Source: Rhodobacteraceae bacterium UBA6213
GTDB lineage: Bacteria; Pseudomonadota; Alphaproteobacteria; Rhodobacterales; Rhodobacteraceae
NCBI GenBank assembly: GCA_002421605.1
Contig: DISJ01000016.1
Location: 1-64,000 of the forward strand
DNA length: 64,000 bases
Direction of reading: 5' to 3'
The position numbers were made by a program, and so were the translations under genes. Positions 8,300 to 16,938 of this stretch are shown in pieces. Under the pieces are notes generated by a model. It made no database searches. It saw only the letters and a list, made by a program, of their open reading frames with translations, and was not told where the DNA came from. Within the stretch, counting starts at the first letter, position 1. Each line of letters starts with the position of its first letter.

Positions 8300-9552
8300 G
8301 CGAGGCATCTGCGTCGCCACTTGCGGCGCGGCTGAACGCGCTATTGCCGCCCGGCCGTTTTGAGCGGATCGGCGTTGCCGTTTCGGGCGGCGGCGACAGC
8401 ATTGCACTGATGCACCTTTTGGCCGCGCATCACGCGGCCGGAGGGCCCGAACCAGTTGTGGTGTCGCTTGATCATGGCTTGCGCCCCGAAGCCGCTGGCG
8501 AAGTGGCGGCGGTGGCGCAATCTGCTGCGGCGCTTGGCGTTACCCACGCGGCACTTGTCTGGGGCGGCTGGGACGGGCGCGGCAATCTCATGGCCGGGGC
8601 GCGGCGCGCGCGGTATCGTTTGATAGCCGAATGGGCGATAGGGCAGGGCCTGCCCGCCGTGGCACTTGGCCACACCGCCGACGATCAGGCTGAGACTTTT
8701 CTGATGCGTTTGGCGCGCGGGGCGGGGCTGGACGGTCTTTCGGGCATGTCCGCTGAACGGCGCGCCGAAGGCATGCTTTGGTTGCGCCCGTTGCTGGACA
8801 CTACCCGCGCCGAGCTGCGCGCTTATCTGCGCGCGGCGGGGCTGGGGTGGGTTGATGATCCGACCAATGACGATACCACCTACGCGCGCGTGCGCGCCCG
8901 CGCCACGATGGCCGCGCTGGTACCCTTGGGCATTTCGCCAAGTGGCGTGGCCGAGGTAACCGCACATCTTCGCGAGGTGCGTGAGGTGCTCGACGCCGCC
9001 ACATATGCCGTTGCCGAGGCGTTGGTGCGCTTTGACATGGGTGATCTTGTTATTGATCGCGCGGGACTTGCCCAGCAACCGGCAGAGCTTCGCCGCCGCC
9101 TGCTTGCACAGGCCTTGCGTTGGATCGCGGGTGCCGAGCACGCGCCGCGCGGCCCGGCGCTGGCGGCCTTTGGCGAAACCGCGCTAAAGGGCAGTGCACC
9201 GGCCACGCTGCACGGCTGCATCGCGCTACCCGAAGGTGAACAGCTGCGGATCTGCCGTGAAGCCGCGTCTTGCGCTGGCGCGGTGCCACTGGGTGCGGTC
9301 TGGGATGGGCGCTGGCGGCTCAACGGACCATCGGTGCCGGGTGCCGAGGTGCGCGCCCTAGGCGATGCGGGCCTGCAGCAATGCCCCGAATGGCGCGCTA
9401 GCGGGCGGCCAAGGGCCGCGCTGGCCGCCGACCCCGCGCTTTGGCGGGGGGCCGAATTGCTTGCCGCGCCGCTGGCAGGAATGGGCAACGGCTGGCACGT
9501 CGAACCTGAGCGGGATCGTGCTGATTTTCTGGTATCGCTTTTCGTGCATTGA
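8296..9552 (+). CDS. tilS: tRNA(Ile) lysidine synthetase TilS
   Basis: TilS attaches lysine to C34 of tRNA-Ile(CAU), changing its decoding from AUG to AUA; it is essential. The 418-aa product has the ATP-pyrophosphatase PP-loop SGGGDS at residues 30-35, and the downstream ALGHTADDQAETFLMRLARG segment that binds ATP and tRNA. WVDDPTNDD is the other family hallmark. It starts with GTG overlapping the cpoB stop and precedes ftsH, an order common to many bacteria. Confidence 0.96.
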   Translation: MSEASASPLAARLNALLPPGRFERIGVAVSGGGDSIALMHLLAAHHAAGGPEPVVVSLDHGLRPEAAGEVAAVAQSAAALGVTHAALVWGGWDGRGNLMAGARRARYRLIAEWAIGQGLPAVALGHTADDQAETFLMRLARGAGLDGLSGMSAERRAEGMLWLRPLLDTTRAELRAYLRAAGLGWVDDPTNDDTTYARVRARATMAALVPLGISPSGVAEVTAHLREVREVLDAATYAVAEALVRFDMGDLVIDRAGLAQQPAELRRRLLAQALRWIAGAEHAPRGPALAAFGETALKGSAPATLHGCIALPEGEQLRICREAASCAGAVPLGAVWDGRWRLNGPSVPGAEVRALGDAGLQQCPEWRASGRPRAALAADPALWRGAELLAAPLAGMGNGWHVEPERDRADFLVSLFVH

Positions 9553-9576
9553 ACCTTTCGGGTTAATGCCTATTTT
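9549..9576 (+). promoter_or_regulatory. Candidate ftsH promoter
   Basis: TTGAAC at 9549-9554 and TATTTT at 9571-9576 are separated by 16 nt and overlap the end of tilS. The -10 side reads CCTATTTT, which also fits the CYTATNT box of alphaproteobacterial RpoH promoters. Heat-shock control of ftsH is therefore possible but not shown. Confidence 0.4.
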
Positions 9577-9628
9577 CAGCGTTAACGGCGGCACCTCAAG
9601 GTGCGCGCCAATGTATGGAGGATACCCA

Positions 9629-11539
9629 TTGGGTAACGCGCGTAACATCGCCTTCTGGGTCGTGCTGTTTTTGCTGATTCTGGCGCTATTCAACTTGTTC
9701 AGTGGTAGCCAGGGCACCTTGAGCGCACGATCGGTCACTTATTCCGATTTCATCTCGCGGGTCGAGACCGGCGCGGTGACAAGCGTGGTGCTTGATGGCG
9801 AACAGGTGACGTTCCGCGGATCTGACGGGGTACAATACACTACCGTCAAGCCCGAATCCGACCAAATTGCCGAAACGCTGATTGCCAATAACGTGGAAGT
9901 GAAGGTCGAGCCGCAGCAGCAATCGGGCTTCATGTCGATCCTTGGCGTGTGGTTGCCCTTCCTCGTGCTGATCGGCATCTGGATCTTCTTCATGAACCGC
10001 ATGCAAGGGGGCGGCAAAGGTGGCGCGATGGGCTTTGGCAAATCGAAGGCCAAACTTCTGACCGAAAAGAACGGTCGCGTGACCTTTGATGACGTGGCAG
10101 GCATCGATGAGGCCAAGGAAGAGCTTGAGGAAATTGTCGAGTTTCTGCGCAACCCGCAAAAGTTCAGCCGATTGGGCGGTAAGATCCCCAAAGGCGCGCT
10201 GCTGGTCGGCCCGCCCGGCACCGGTAAAACCTTGCTGGCACGCGCCATCGCGGGCGAGGCTGGCGTGCCGTTCTTCACCATCTCAGGCTCTGACTTCGTG
10301 GAAATGTTTGTCGGTGTGGGTGCCAGCCGCGTGCGTGACATGTTCGAGCAGGCCAAGAAGAACGCGCCTTGCATCGTCTTTATCGACGAAATCGACGCGG
10401 TCGGCCGTTCGCGCGGTGTCGGCATTGGCGGGGGCAATGACGAGCGCGAGCAGACGTTGAACCAGCTTCTGGTCGAAATGGACGGGTTCGAGGCGAACGA
10501 AGGCGTCATCATCGTGGCGGCGACGAACCGCAAAGACGTGCTTGACCCCGCGCTCTTGCGCCCCGGCCGCTTTGACCGCCAGATCCATGTGCCCAACCCC
10601 GACATCAAGGGCCGTGAAAAGATCTTGCAGGTGCATGCCCGCAAGACTCCGCTTGGCCCCGATGTGGAACTGCGCCTGATCGCGCGTGGCACGCCCGGTT
10701 TTTCGGGCGCGGACCTTGCCAACCTAGTGAACGAAGCGGCGCTGACGGCCGCGCGGATCGGGCGGCGGTTTGTGACGATGGACGATTTCGAGCAAGCAAA
10801 AGACAAGGTGATGCTGGGTGTCGAACGCCGCAGCATGGTGCTGACGCCCGAACAGAAAGAAAAGACCGCCTATCACGAAGCAGGCCACGCCATCGTCGGC
10901 ATGGCGATGCCGAAGTGCGACCCGGTTTACAAGGCCACGATCATTCCGCGTGGCGGCGCACTGGGCATGGTCGTCAGCCTGCCCGAGATGGACCGGTTGA
11001 ACATGCACAAGGACGAGGCCAAGCAACGCATCGCCATGACGATGGCCGGCAAGGCTGCAGAAATCATCAAATACGGCGAAGAAGGTGTGTCGAACGGCCC
11101 GGCGGGCGACATCATGCAGGCCAGCCAGCTGGCGCGCGCCATGGTGATGCGCTGGGGCATGTCCGACAAGGTCGGCTCAATCGATTATTCGGAAGCGCAT
11201 GAAGGCTATTCAGGCTCGACCGGAGGCTTTTCGGTTTCTGCCTCGACTAAAGAGATGATCGAGGTCGAAGTGAAGGCCCTGATCGATGAGGGCTATGCAC
11301 TTGCGCACAAGACCCTGATCGAGAAATCGGAAGAGTTCGAGCGTCTGGCCAAAGGTTTGCTGGAATACGAGACGCTGACTGGCGACGAAATCCGGCGCGT
11401 GACGCGCGGCGAATCGCTTGGCGGCGACGATGCCGACGCAACCCCGCCCTCGGGTAATGTGCCCTCGGTCACGGCGCTGCCGCGCACCAAACCTGCTGCG
11501 CCTAAGGGCGGTGGCACCGCACCGGAACCGAGCACCTGA
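9629..11539 (+). CDS. ftsH: ATP-dependent membrane metalloprotease FtsH
   Basis: FtsH is the membrane-bound AAA+ zinc protease that degrades misfolded membrane proteins and regulators. I place the start at TTG 9629 because a GGAGG at 9617-9621 sits 7 nt before it and the product then begins GNARNIAFW. The in-frame ATG at 9611 has no ribosome binding site and contains the SD. The 636-aa product has two N-terminal membrane spans, Walker A GPPGTGKT at 194-201, Walker B IVFIDEID, the SRH arginines and the zinc site HEAGH at 416-420. The C-terminus is a short Pro/Ala tail. Confidence 0.96.
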   Translation: MGNARNIAFWVVLFLLILALFNLFSGSQGTLSARSVTYSDFISRVETGAVTSVVLDGEQVTFRGSDGVQYTTVKPESDQIAETLIANNVEVKVEPQQQSGFMSILGVWLPFLVLIGIWIFFMNRMQGGGKGGAMGFGKSKAKLLTEKNGRVTFDDVAGIDEAKEELEEIVEFLRNPQKFSRLGGKIPKGALLVGPPGTGKTLLARAIAGEAGVPFFTISGSDFVEMFVGVGASRVRDMFEQAKKNAPCIVFIDEIDAVGRSRGVGIGGGNDEREQTLNQLLVEMDGFEANEGVIIVAATNRKDVLDPALLRPGRFDRQIHVPNPDIKGREKILQVHARKTPLGPDVELRLIARGTPGFSGADLANLVNEAALTAARIGRRFVTMDDFEQAKDKVMLGVERRSMVLTPEQKEKTAYHEAGHAIVGMAMPKCDPVYKATIIPRGGALGMVVSLPEMDRLNMHKDEAKQRIAMTMAGKAAEIIKYGEEGVSNGPAGDIMQASQLARAMVMRWGMSDKVGSIDYSEAHEGYSGSTGGFSVSASTKEMIEVEVKALIDEGYALAHKTLIEKSEEFERLAKGLLEYETLTGDEIRRVTRGESLGGDDADATPPSGNVPSVTALPRTKPAAPKGGGTAPEPST

Positions 11540-11544
11540 GCGTT

Positions 11545-11560
11545 GCGGGCATTCGCCCGC
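11545..11560 (+). terminator. Hairpin after ftsH, possible terminator
   Basis: GCGGGC-attc-GCCCGC forms a perfect 6-bp stem with a 4-nt loop five bases after the ftsH stop. There is no T-run, so it may only stabilise the 3' end. A second hairpin, CCTGCC/GGCAGG, lies in the same gap near 11638-11652. Confidence 0.35.
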
Positions 11561-11689
11561 GCGCCTTCGTCGCGCGCGCAACTGGAAGTGCTGGACAGCG
11601 TGCGCGCACCCGGCTAGGGGGGCGGTGCCAGCGGTCCCCTGCCTGAGGCAGGCCACCCAACGGCCGAAACAGCGACGGGGGAAGGCGCC

Positions 11690-12676
11690 ATGATAACCAC
11701 CTATAATGTGCGCAACGGTTTGCTGGTGTCCCATGAAGGCCCGCCCGGCGCCGCACCCGTGTTGACGCCCGAGGATGTGGTTTGGCACGACATGCAGGCC
11801 CCGTCGCTTGAAGAAGAGCGCCAGCTTGAAGCCCTGCTCGGGGTAGAGATTCCGACCCGCGAGGAAATGGAAGAGATCGAGGCGTCATCGCGGCTCTATA
11901 TCGAAGCCGGCGCATTTTTTCTGACTGCGACGGTTGTTGCCAACGCGCAATCCGAGACCCCGCAACTGGCCCCAGTCACATTCATTCTTTCGGGTAATCG
12001 CTTGGTGACGGTGCGCTATCACGAGCCGCGTTCCTTCGCGACGTTTCGCCAGCGCGCCGCAAAGACCGATCTGGGCATCCGTTCGGGCACGACTCTGCTG
12101 ATCGCGCTGTTTGAAACCGTTACTGATCGGCTCGCAGATATTCTTGAGGCGGCAGCGCGGCGGCATGAAGAGATTTCACGCGACGTGTTTGTATCTGGCG
12201 CGCGCAGCCCCGAGCAGCGCAACCAGCTAGCCCAGATTCTGGAACGGATCGGCCAAGCCGAAGATATGAACGCCAAGATCAAGGAAAGCATCGCAACGCT
12301 TGACCGTGTGATCGGCTTCTTCTCGCTTGCGCCTGATACCAAGAAGGGTGCAACCGAACGGCGCACGCGCATCAAGACCGTAGCGCGCGACCTTCGCTCC
12401 TTGGCCGATTATGCCAACGCGCAGACGCAGAAGATCACCTTTCTGCTTGATGCGACGCTGGGCATGATCAACATCGAACAGAACAGCATTATCAAGATCT
12501 TCTCGGTTGCCGCCGTGGTATTCCTGCCGCCCACGCTGATTGCCTCGATCTATGGCATGAACTTTCACGTCATGCCCGAAATCGGCTTTACCTTTGGCTA
12601 CCCGATGGCGCTGGGCATGATGGTGCTTTCCGCGGTCGGGCCCTACTTCTTTTTCAAGCGCAAAGGTTGGCTGTAA
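11690..12676 (+). CDS. CorA family magnesium/divalent cation transporter
   Basis: CorA proteins are pentameric inner-membrane channels for Mg2+ (and Co2+/Ni2+). The 328-aa product has a large soluble N-terminal funnel domain with long helices, and two C-terminal membrane segments at about residues 267-288 and 301-320. The first ends in the diagnostic YGMN filter motif, and a basic KRKGW tail closes the protein. It starts at ATG 11690 after GGGGAAGG. It lies 150 nt behind ftsH with hairpins between, so it is probably a separate unit. The exact ion cannot be told from sequence. Confidence 0.9.
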   Translation: MITTYNVRNGLLVSHEGPPGAAPVLTPEDVVWHDMQAPSLEEERQLEALLGVEIPTREEMEEIEASSRLYIEAGAFFLTATVVANAQSETPQLAPVTFILSGNRLVTVRYHEPRSFATFRQRAAKTDLGIRSGTTLLIALFETVTDRLADILEAAARRHEEISRDVFVSGARSPEQRNQLAQILERIGQAEDMNAKIKESIATLDRVIGFFSLAPDTKKGATERRTRIKTVARDLRSLADYANAQTQKITFLLDATLGMINIEQNSIIKIFSVAAVVFLPPTLIASIYGMNFHVMPEIGFTFGYPMALGMMVLSAVGPYFFFKRKGWL

Positions 12677-13001
12677 GCCATCGGACCGCTACGCCCTATT
12701 CGCGAGGCCGCCGGTTTAGGCTGGCGATACACGGGCGGCACCCGGCGTTGACCGTTCGCGAGTTTTGCGCCGCCCGACCGGGTGGTTGTTTGGGCAACCG
12801 AATAGCGCCGCGCCCCTTCGCCGCAACCCGACGGCTCGGTGCTGTTTCCCTTCCATCGCCTATTTTTTGTGCTAACCGTTTAGCCGCAGCCGCCGATCGC
12901 ACGGCGGCGTATCCTTGCGCTTTCATGTCGCAAATGCGCCTGCCTACGCCCGCCGAGCGGCTAGGCTGCGCCAAACCTGATGCCTCTGGAGGGCCCGCCC
13001 C
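12677..13001 (+). other. Intergenic leader region of fhs with potential RNA structure
   Basis: No convincing gene in 325 nt. An open frame of 112 codons crosses it but has no ribosome binding site and an arginine-rich, unpatterned product. Inverted repeats are visible: GGGCGGC 12733-12739 with GCCGCCC 12769-12775, and CACCCGG 12739-12745 with CCGGGTG 12778-12784. These cross each other, so they would be mutually exclusive or form a pseudoknot. A small hairpin GGTTG/CAACC follows at 12784-12799. TGGAGG just before the fhs GTG is the SD. Confidence 0.5.
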
Positions 13002-14678
13002 GTGACCGTCAAAACCGATATCGAAATTGCCCGCGACGCGAAAAAGCTTCCGATCGCCCAAATTGGCGCCAAGCTTGGCATCCCGAATGAGCATCTCATC
13101 CCCTACGGGCACGACAAGGCCAAGGTGAGCCGTGATTTCATTGCCGGGCTTGATGGGCGCGCGCAGGGCAAATTGATCCTTGTCACCGCCATTAACCCCA
13201 CCCCGGCGGGCGAAGGCAAAACCACCACCACCGTAGGTCTGGGCGATGCGCTGGCGCGGGTCGGAAAGAAAGCGGCCATCTGCATACGCGAGGCAAGCTT
13301 GGGGCCGAACTTTGGCATGAAGGGCGGCGCTGCGGGTGGTGGTTATGCGCAGATCGTGCCGATGGAAGAGATGAACCTGCATTTCACCGGTGATTTTCAC
13401 GCGATCACCAGCGCACACAACCTGCTGAGCGCCATGATCGACAACCACATCTATTGGGGCAACAGCCTTGAGATTGACGAGCGCCGCATCGTCTGGCGTC
13501 GGGTGATGGATATGAACGACCGCGCGCTGCGCGATATGGTGGTGGGGCTGGGCGGGGTTTCAAATGGCTTTGCGCGCCAGACCGGGTTCGACATCACCGT
13601 GGCCTCGGAAGTGATGGCGATTTTGTGCCTGTCCAAAGACCTCGAAGACCTGCAAGAGCGTCTGGGCCGCATTGTCGTGGCCCATCGGCGTGACAAGACC
13701 CCAGTTTATTGCCGCGACCTAAAGGCCGATGGCGCAATGACGGTTCTGCTAAAGGATGCAATGCAGCCGAACCTTGTGCAAACGCTGGAAAACACCCCGG
13801 CCTTTGTGCATGGCGGCCCGTTTGCCAACATCGCGCACGGATGCAACTCGGTTATTGCCACTGAAACGGCGCTGCGGCTGGCCGATTATGTGGTGACCGA
13901 GGCAGGCTTTGGCGCTGACCTTGGTGCTGAAAAGTTTTTTGACATCAAATGTCGCAAGGCCGGGCTGAAACCTGCGGCTGCGGTAATCGTGGCCACCGTG
14001 CGCGCGATGAAGATGAACGGCGGCGTCGCTAAAGCTGACCTCGGGTCCGAAAATGTAGCCGCGGTAAACAAGGGTTGCCCCAACCTTGGTCGCCACATCG
14101 CCAACGTCAAAGGCTTTGGCGTGCCGGTGGTGGTGGCGATCAACCATTTCACCTCGGATACCGAGTCAGAGATTGCAGCGGTCAAGGCGTATGTTGCCAA
14201 GCAAGGTGCCGAAGCGGTGCTGTGCAAGCACTGGGCCGAAGGCGGGGCAGGGGCCGAAGAACTGGCGCACAAGATCATCGCGCTGGCAGAAGCTGGAACA
14301 AGCGCTTTCGCGCCGCTTTACCCAGACGATATGGGCCTGTTTGATAAGATCGACACGATTGCGCGGCGTATCTATCACGCAGGCGAGGTGATCGCTGATA
14401 AGTCGGTGCGCGAGCAACTGCGCGCCTGGGAAGCCGAAGGCTACGGCCATTTTCCGATCTGTATGGCAAAAACGCAGTATTCGTTTTCGACTGACCCGAA
14501 CCTTCGCGGCGCCCCAACGGGCCATACCCTGCCAATTCGCGAAGTGCGCCTGTCTGCGGGGGCTGGGTTCATTGTGGTGATCTGCGGCGAGATCATGACA
14601 ATGCCGGGCCTGCCCAAGGTGCCCTCGGCCGAAACGATCAGGTTGGACAAAGATGGTTTGGTTGTGGGCTTGTTCTAA
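13002..14678 (+). CDS. fhs: Formate--tetrahydrofolate ligase
   Basis: Fhs makes 10-formyl-tetrahydrofolate from formate, ATP and THF, feeding the one-carbon pool together with FolD two genes downstream. The 558-aa product has the family length. The P-loop-like TPAGEGKTTT motif lies near residue 65, followed by REASLGPNFGMKGGAAGGGY. PNLGRHI and VVVAINHF sit mid-protein, and the C-terminus reads GEIMTMPGLPKVPSA. It starts with GTG 13002 behind TGGAGG. In methylotrophic or DMSP-using Rhodobacteraceae this enzyme can also run toward formate. Confidence 0.97.
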   Translation: MTVKTDIEIARDAKKLPIAQIGAKLGIPNEHLIPYGHDKAKVSRDFIAGLDGRAQGKLILVTAINPTPAGEGKTTTTVGLGDALARVGKKAAICIREASLGPNFGMKGGAAGGGYAQIVPMEEMNLHFTGDFHAITSAHNLLSAMIDNHIYWGNSLEIDERRIVWRRVMDMNDRALRDMVVGLGGVSNGFARQTGFDITVASEVMAILCLSKDLEDLQERLGRIVVAHRRDKTPVYCRDLKADGAMTVLLKDAMQPNLVQTLENTPAFVHGGPFANIAHGCNSVIATETALRLADYVVTEAGFGADLGAEKFFDIKCRKAGLKPAAAVIVATVRAMKMNGGVAKADLGSENVAAVNKGCPNLGRHIANVKGFGVPVVVAINHFTSDTESEIAAVKAYVAKQGAEAVLCKHWAEGGAGAEELAHKIIALAEAGTSAFAPLYPDDMGLFDKIDTIARRIYHAGEVIADKSVREQLRAWEAEGYGHFPICMAKTQYSFSTDPNLRGAPTGHTLPIREVRLSAGAGFIVVICGEIMTMPGLPKVPSAETIRLDKDGLVVGLF

Positions 14679-14744
14679 GGCGCAGGGCTTGAGACGCGCC
14701 GCAAAACCGGGCATTAGCCATGCAATCATTGCCCGGAGGCTTGT

Positions 14745-15050
14745 ATGAAACCGATCGCTCAGATTGCCAGCATGACTGAGCTGCGCGCCGTGATCGATGC
14801 GCTTGATGGCGAACTGGTTGCAGGGCTTGCGGCGCGCGCGCGCCTGATCGACCGCGCGGCAGAATTGAAACCTGCCGAGGGCATGCCAGCGCGGGTGCCC
14901 GTGCGCGTGGACGAGGTTCTGGCCCATGTGCGCGCCGAGGCAGTTGCCCGCGGCCTTGACCCGGCGCTGGTCGAGGCACTCTGGCGCCAAATCGTTGATT
15001 GGTCGATCGCGCGCGAAGAAGTTGTTCTGGGAAAAGGGGCGGGCGCATGA
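14745..15050 (+). CDS. Small AroQ-type chorismate mutase family protein
   Basis: The 101-aa product aligns without gaps to the N-terminal mutase domain of E. coli PheA. Arg14, Arg31, Lys42 and Arg54 match the substrate-binding Arg11, Arg28, Lys39 and Arg51. The positions of E. coli Asp48 and Glu52 are both valine here (51 and 55), and Gln88 is Glu (91), the residue found in yeast mutase. The protein may thus be a mutase with altered activity, a related lyase, or a non-catalytic relative. It has a CGGAGG SD and overlaps folD by ATGA, so it is cotranscribed with folD and probably fhs. Confidence 0.8.
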   Translation: MKPIAQIASMTELRAVIDALDGELVAGLAARARLIDRAAELKPAEGMPARVPVRVDEVLAHVRAEAVARGLDPALVEALWRQIVDWSIAREEVVLGKGAGA

Positions 15051-15937
15051 GTGCCAAGATCATCGACGGCAAGGCATTTGCGGCGGCGGTTCGGGCCAAG
15101 GTTGCGGACCATGTGGCGCGGCTGAAAACCGACTATGGCATCGCGCCGGGGCTGGCGGTGGTGCAGGTAGGCCAAGACCCCGCCTCAGAGGTTTACGTTC
15201 GCAACAAAGGCATCGCCACGCGCGATGCCGGTATGGCGAGCTTCGAGCATAAGCTGCCTGCCGATGTCTCGCCCGCAGCACTTTACGCGCTGATCGACCG
15301 GTTGAACGATGACCCCACCGTGCACGGCATTCTCGTGCAGTTTCCGGTGCCATCGCAACTGAGCGAAACCGAAATCGTGGCCCGCATCGACCCTGCCAAG
15401 GATGTGGACGGGCTGCATATTCTGAACGCGGGGCTCTTGGCTTCGGGTGGCAAGGCGATGGTATCGTGCACGCCGCTGGGGTGTCTGATGCTGCTGCGCG
15501 ATCAGTTGGGCAGCCTTGCTGGGCTGAATGCGGTGGTGGTGGGGCGCTCTAACCTTGTGGGCAAGCCGATGGCGCAATTGCTGTTACGCGAAAGCTGCAC
15601 GGTCACTATTGCCCATTCGCGCACGCGCGACCTTGCGGCGGTCTGCAAGGGTGCTGACATTCTGGTGGCCGCGGTGGGGCGGCCACGGATGATTAGCGGC
15701 GATATGATCAAGCCCGGCGCCACGGTCATTGACGTCGGCATCAACCGCATTGCGCATGATGGCAAGACGCGACTGGTGGGCGATGTCGATTTCGCCTCGG
15801 CGGTCGAGGTGGCGGGGGCGATTACTCCGGTGCCGGGCGGAGTTGGCCCGATGACCATCGCTTGTCTTTTGGCAAATACCGTCACTGCCGCCTGCCGCGC
15901 CAATGGCCTGTCCGAGCCGGAAGGGCTGACCGCCTGA
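15047..15937 (+). CDS. folD: Bifunctional methylene-THF dehydrogenase/methenyl-THF cyclohydrolase FolD
   Basis: FolD interconverts 5,10-methylene-THF and 10-formyl-THF with NADP. From ATG 15047 (overlapping the previous stop) the product is 296 aa, the normal length; the longer upstream frame is ignored. The active-site segment VYVRNKGIATRDAGM has Lys in the FolD YxxxK position, and ILVQFPVPSQL and VDGLHILNAG follow. The Rossmann part has VVVGRSNLVGKPMAQLLL, and the C-terminus has TPVPGGVGPMTIACLL. Confidence 0.97.
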   Translation: MSAKIIDGKAFAAAVRAKVADHVARLKTDYGIAPGLAVVQVGQDPASEVYVRNKGIATRDAGMASFEHKLPADVSPAALYALIDRLNDDPTVHGILVQFPVPSQLSETEIVARIDPAKDVDGLHILNAGLLASGGKAMVSCTPLGCLMLLRDQLGSLAGLNAVVVGRSNLVGKPMAQLLLRESCTVTIAHSRTRDLAAVCKGADILVAAVGRPRMISGDMIKPGATVIDVGINRIAHDGKTRLVGDVDFASAVEVAGAITPVPGGVGPMTIACLLANTVTAACRANGLSEPEGLTA

Positions 15938-15947
15938 CCGGGCGGTC
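15928..15947 (+). terminator. Hairpin at the folD stop codon
   Basis: GACCGCC 15928-15934 and GGCGGTC 15941-15947 form a perfect 7-bp stem with a 6-nt loop that contains the folD TGA. It lies between convergent genes and could end transcription from both sides, but there is no T-run. Confidence 0.35.
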
Positions 15948-15962
15948 GATAGCCTGACGACT

Positions 15963-16394
15963 CTAGGTATTCCCAGCCGCTGCAAGTGCGGCACGGGTGA
16001 GCGGGCAGCGCTGCCCAGCGTAGAACGTGTCGAGCAATGCGGCGAACTCTGGCCCGCCGCCCGCGGCCTCAAACAACGTCGCTGAAGAGCAAAGCTTCGA
16101 CGCATCGATTTGCCCCAGCATGGCTTCGGCGCTGCGTTGCGGGTGGTTTAGCACGGCGCGCGCGGCATCACGCAGCCGTGGCCCCAGCACCGTGTCACCC
16201 AGATAGGCACGCGCCTCGCCCAGATCGGCTATGCCGTAGTGTTTCGCGGTGGCCGAACGGCCAAGGCTGGCAAGCTGCGGGAATATGAACCACATCCAAT
16301 GTGTCTGCTTCAGCCCGGCGCGCAGTTCGGCCAGCGCCTCGGGCCAGACCCGTGACTGCGCTTCGTGAAACCGCGCCAATTGCCCGGCGCTCAT
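15963..16394 (-). CDS. DUF1810 family protein
   Basis: A 143-aa cytosolic protein recognised as DUF1810. It begins with a helix containing RFHEAQ and then has the family hallmark THWMWFIFPQL, followed by GLGRS-like LGRSATAKHYGI and EARAYLGDTVLGPRL. The family's biochemical role is not established. Its ATG overlaps the stop of the upstream thioesterase gene, so the two form a two-gene operon. It converges with folD 25 nt away. Confidence 0.85.
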   Translation of the reverse strand: MSAGQLARFHEAQSRVWPEALAELRAGLKQTHWMWFIFPQLASLGRSATAKHYGIADLGEARAYLGDTVLGPRLRDAARAVLNHPQRSAEAMLGQIDASKLCSSATLFEAAGGGPEFAALLDTFYAGQRCPLTRAALAAAGNT

Positions 16395-16816
16395 AGCGGA
16401 TCGACCGGTACCATCGTGCCTTGCAGAATTGCGACCAGCTTGCGTGCCCCGTCCACCGCTTCTGCCTCGACCTCTGCAGTAACCACCACCAGCCGCCGCC
16501 CCGGCCGGACCACACGCCCGCGCGCGATCAGCCGCACGCCCACGGCGGGAGCCAGCAGGTTGATCTTCATTTCAGCGGTCATCACCTCGCGCTCCGGCGC
16601 AATCAGAGTCAACGCGGCGTAGCCCGCCGCGGTGTCGCCCAGTGCAAATGTCACACCCGCGTGGCCTGCACCGTGTTGCTGGCCCATAGCGGGCAGCAAC
16701 GGCGCGGCCAGTTCGCAGACTCCGTCATCAACGGTCACTATTTCCGCGCCAAGTGTTTGCATCATCGACTGACGCGCAAAACTTGCGGCGATGCGGGGCA
16801 GCGCAGGGTGGGTCAT
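16391..16816 (-). CDS. PaaI-type hotdog thioesterase
   Basis: The frame opens at 16876, but ATG 16816 has AGGAG seven bases upstream and begins MTHPALPRI, giving 141 aa. The hotdog signature is present: GQQHGAGHAGVTFALGDTAAGYAA supplies the central-helix HGG-like motif and catalytic acid. The last strands then carry LLAPAVGVRLIARGRVVRPG. Such enzymes hydrolyse acyl- or aryl-CoA thioesters in the cytosol; the substrate here is unknown. It is transcribed away from the LytTR gene and is coupled to DUF1810. Confidence 0.85.
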   Translation of the reverse strand: MTHPALPRIAASFARQSMMQTLGAEIVTVDDGVCELAAPLLPAMGQQHGAGHAGVTFALGDTAAGYAALTLIAPEREVMTAEMKINLLAPAVGVRLIARGRVVRPGRRLVVVTAEVEAEAVDGARKLVAILQGTMVPVDPL

Positions 16817-16938
16817 TGGGTGCTCCTTGGTCTTTGAAACATGAAAGCTTGCAGTACATATACAAGCAACAGGCATTGCGCCGTTGCGGCTCGTACGATA
16901 GCTCCAATATATACTTTCAGTTTATTTACGCGGCTTCG

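Noticed and set aside
12667..13005. Plus-strand open frame of 112 codons in the fhs leader
   Set aside because: No ribosome binding site, Arg-rich unpatterned product, and it overlaps the inverted repeats.
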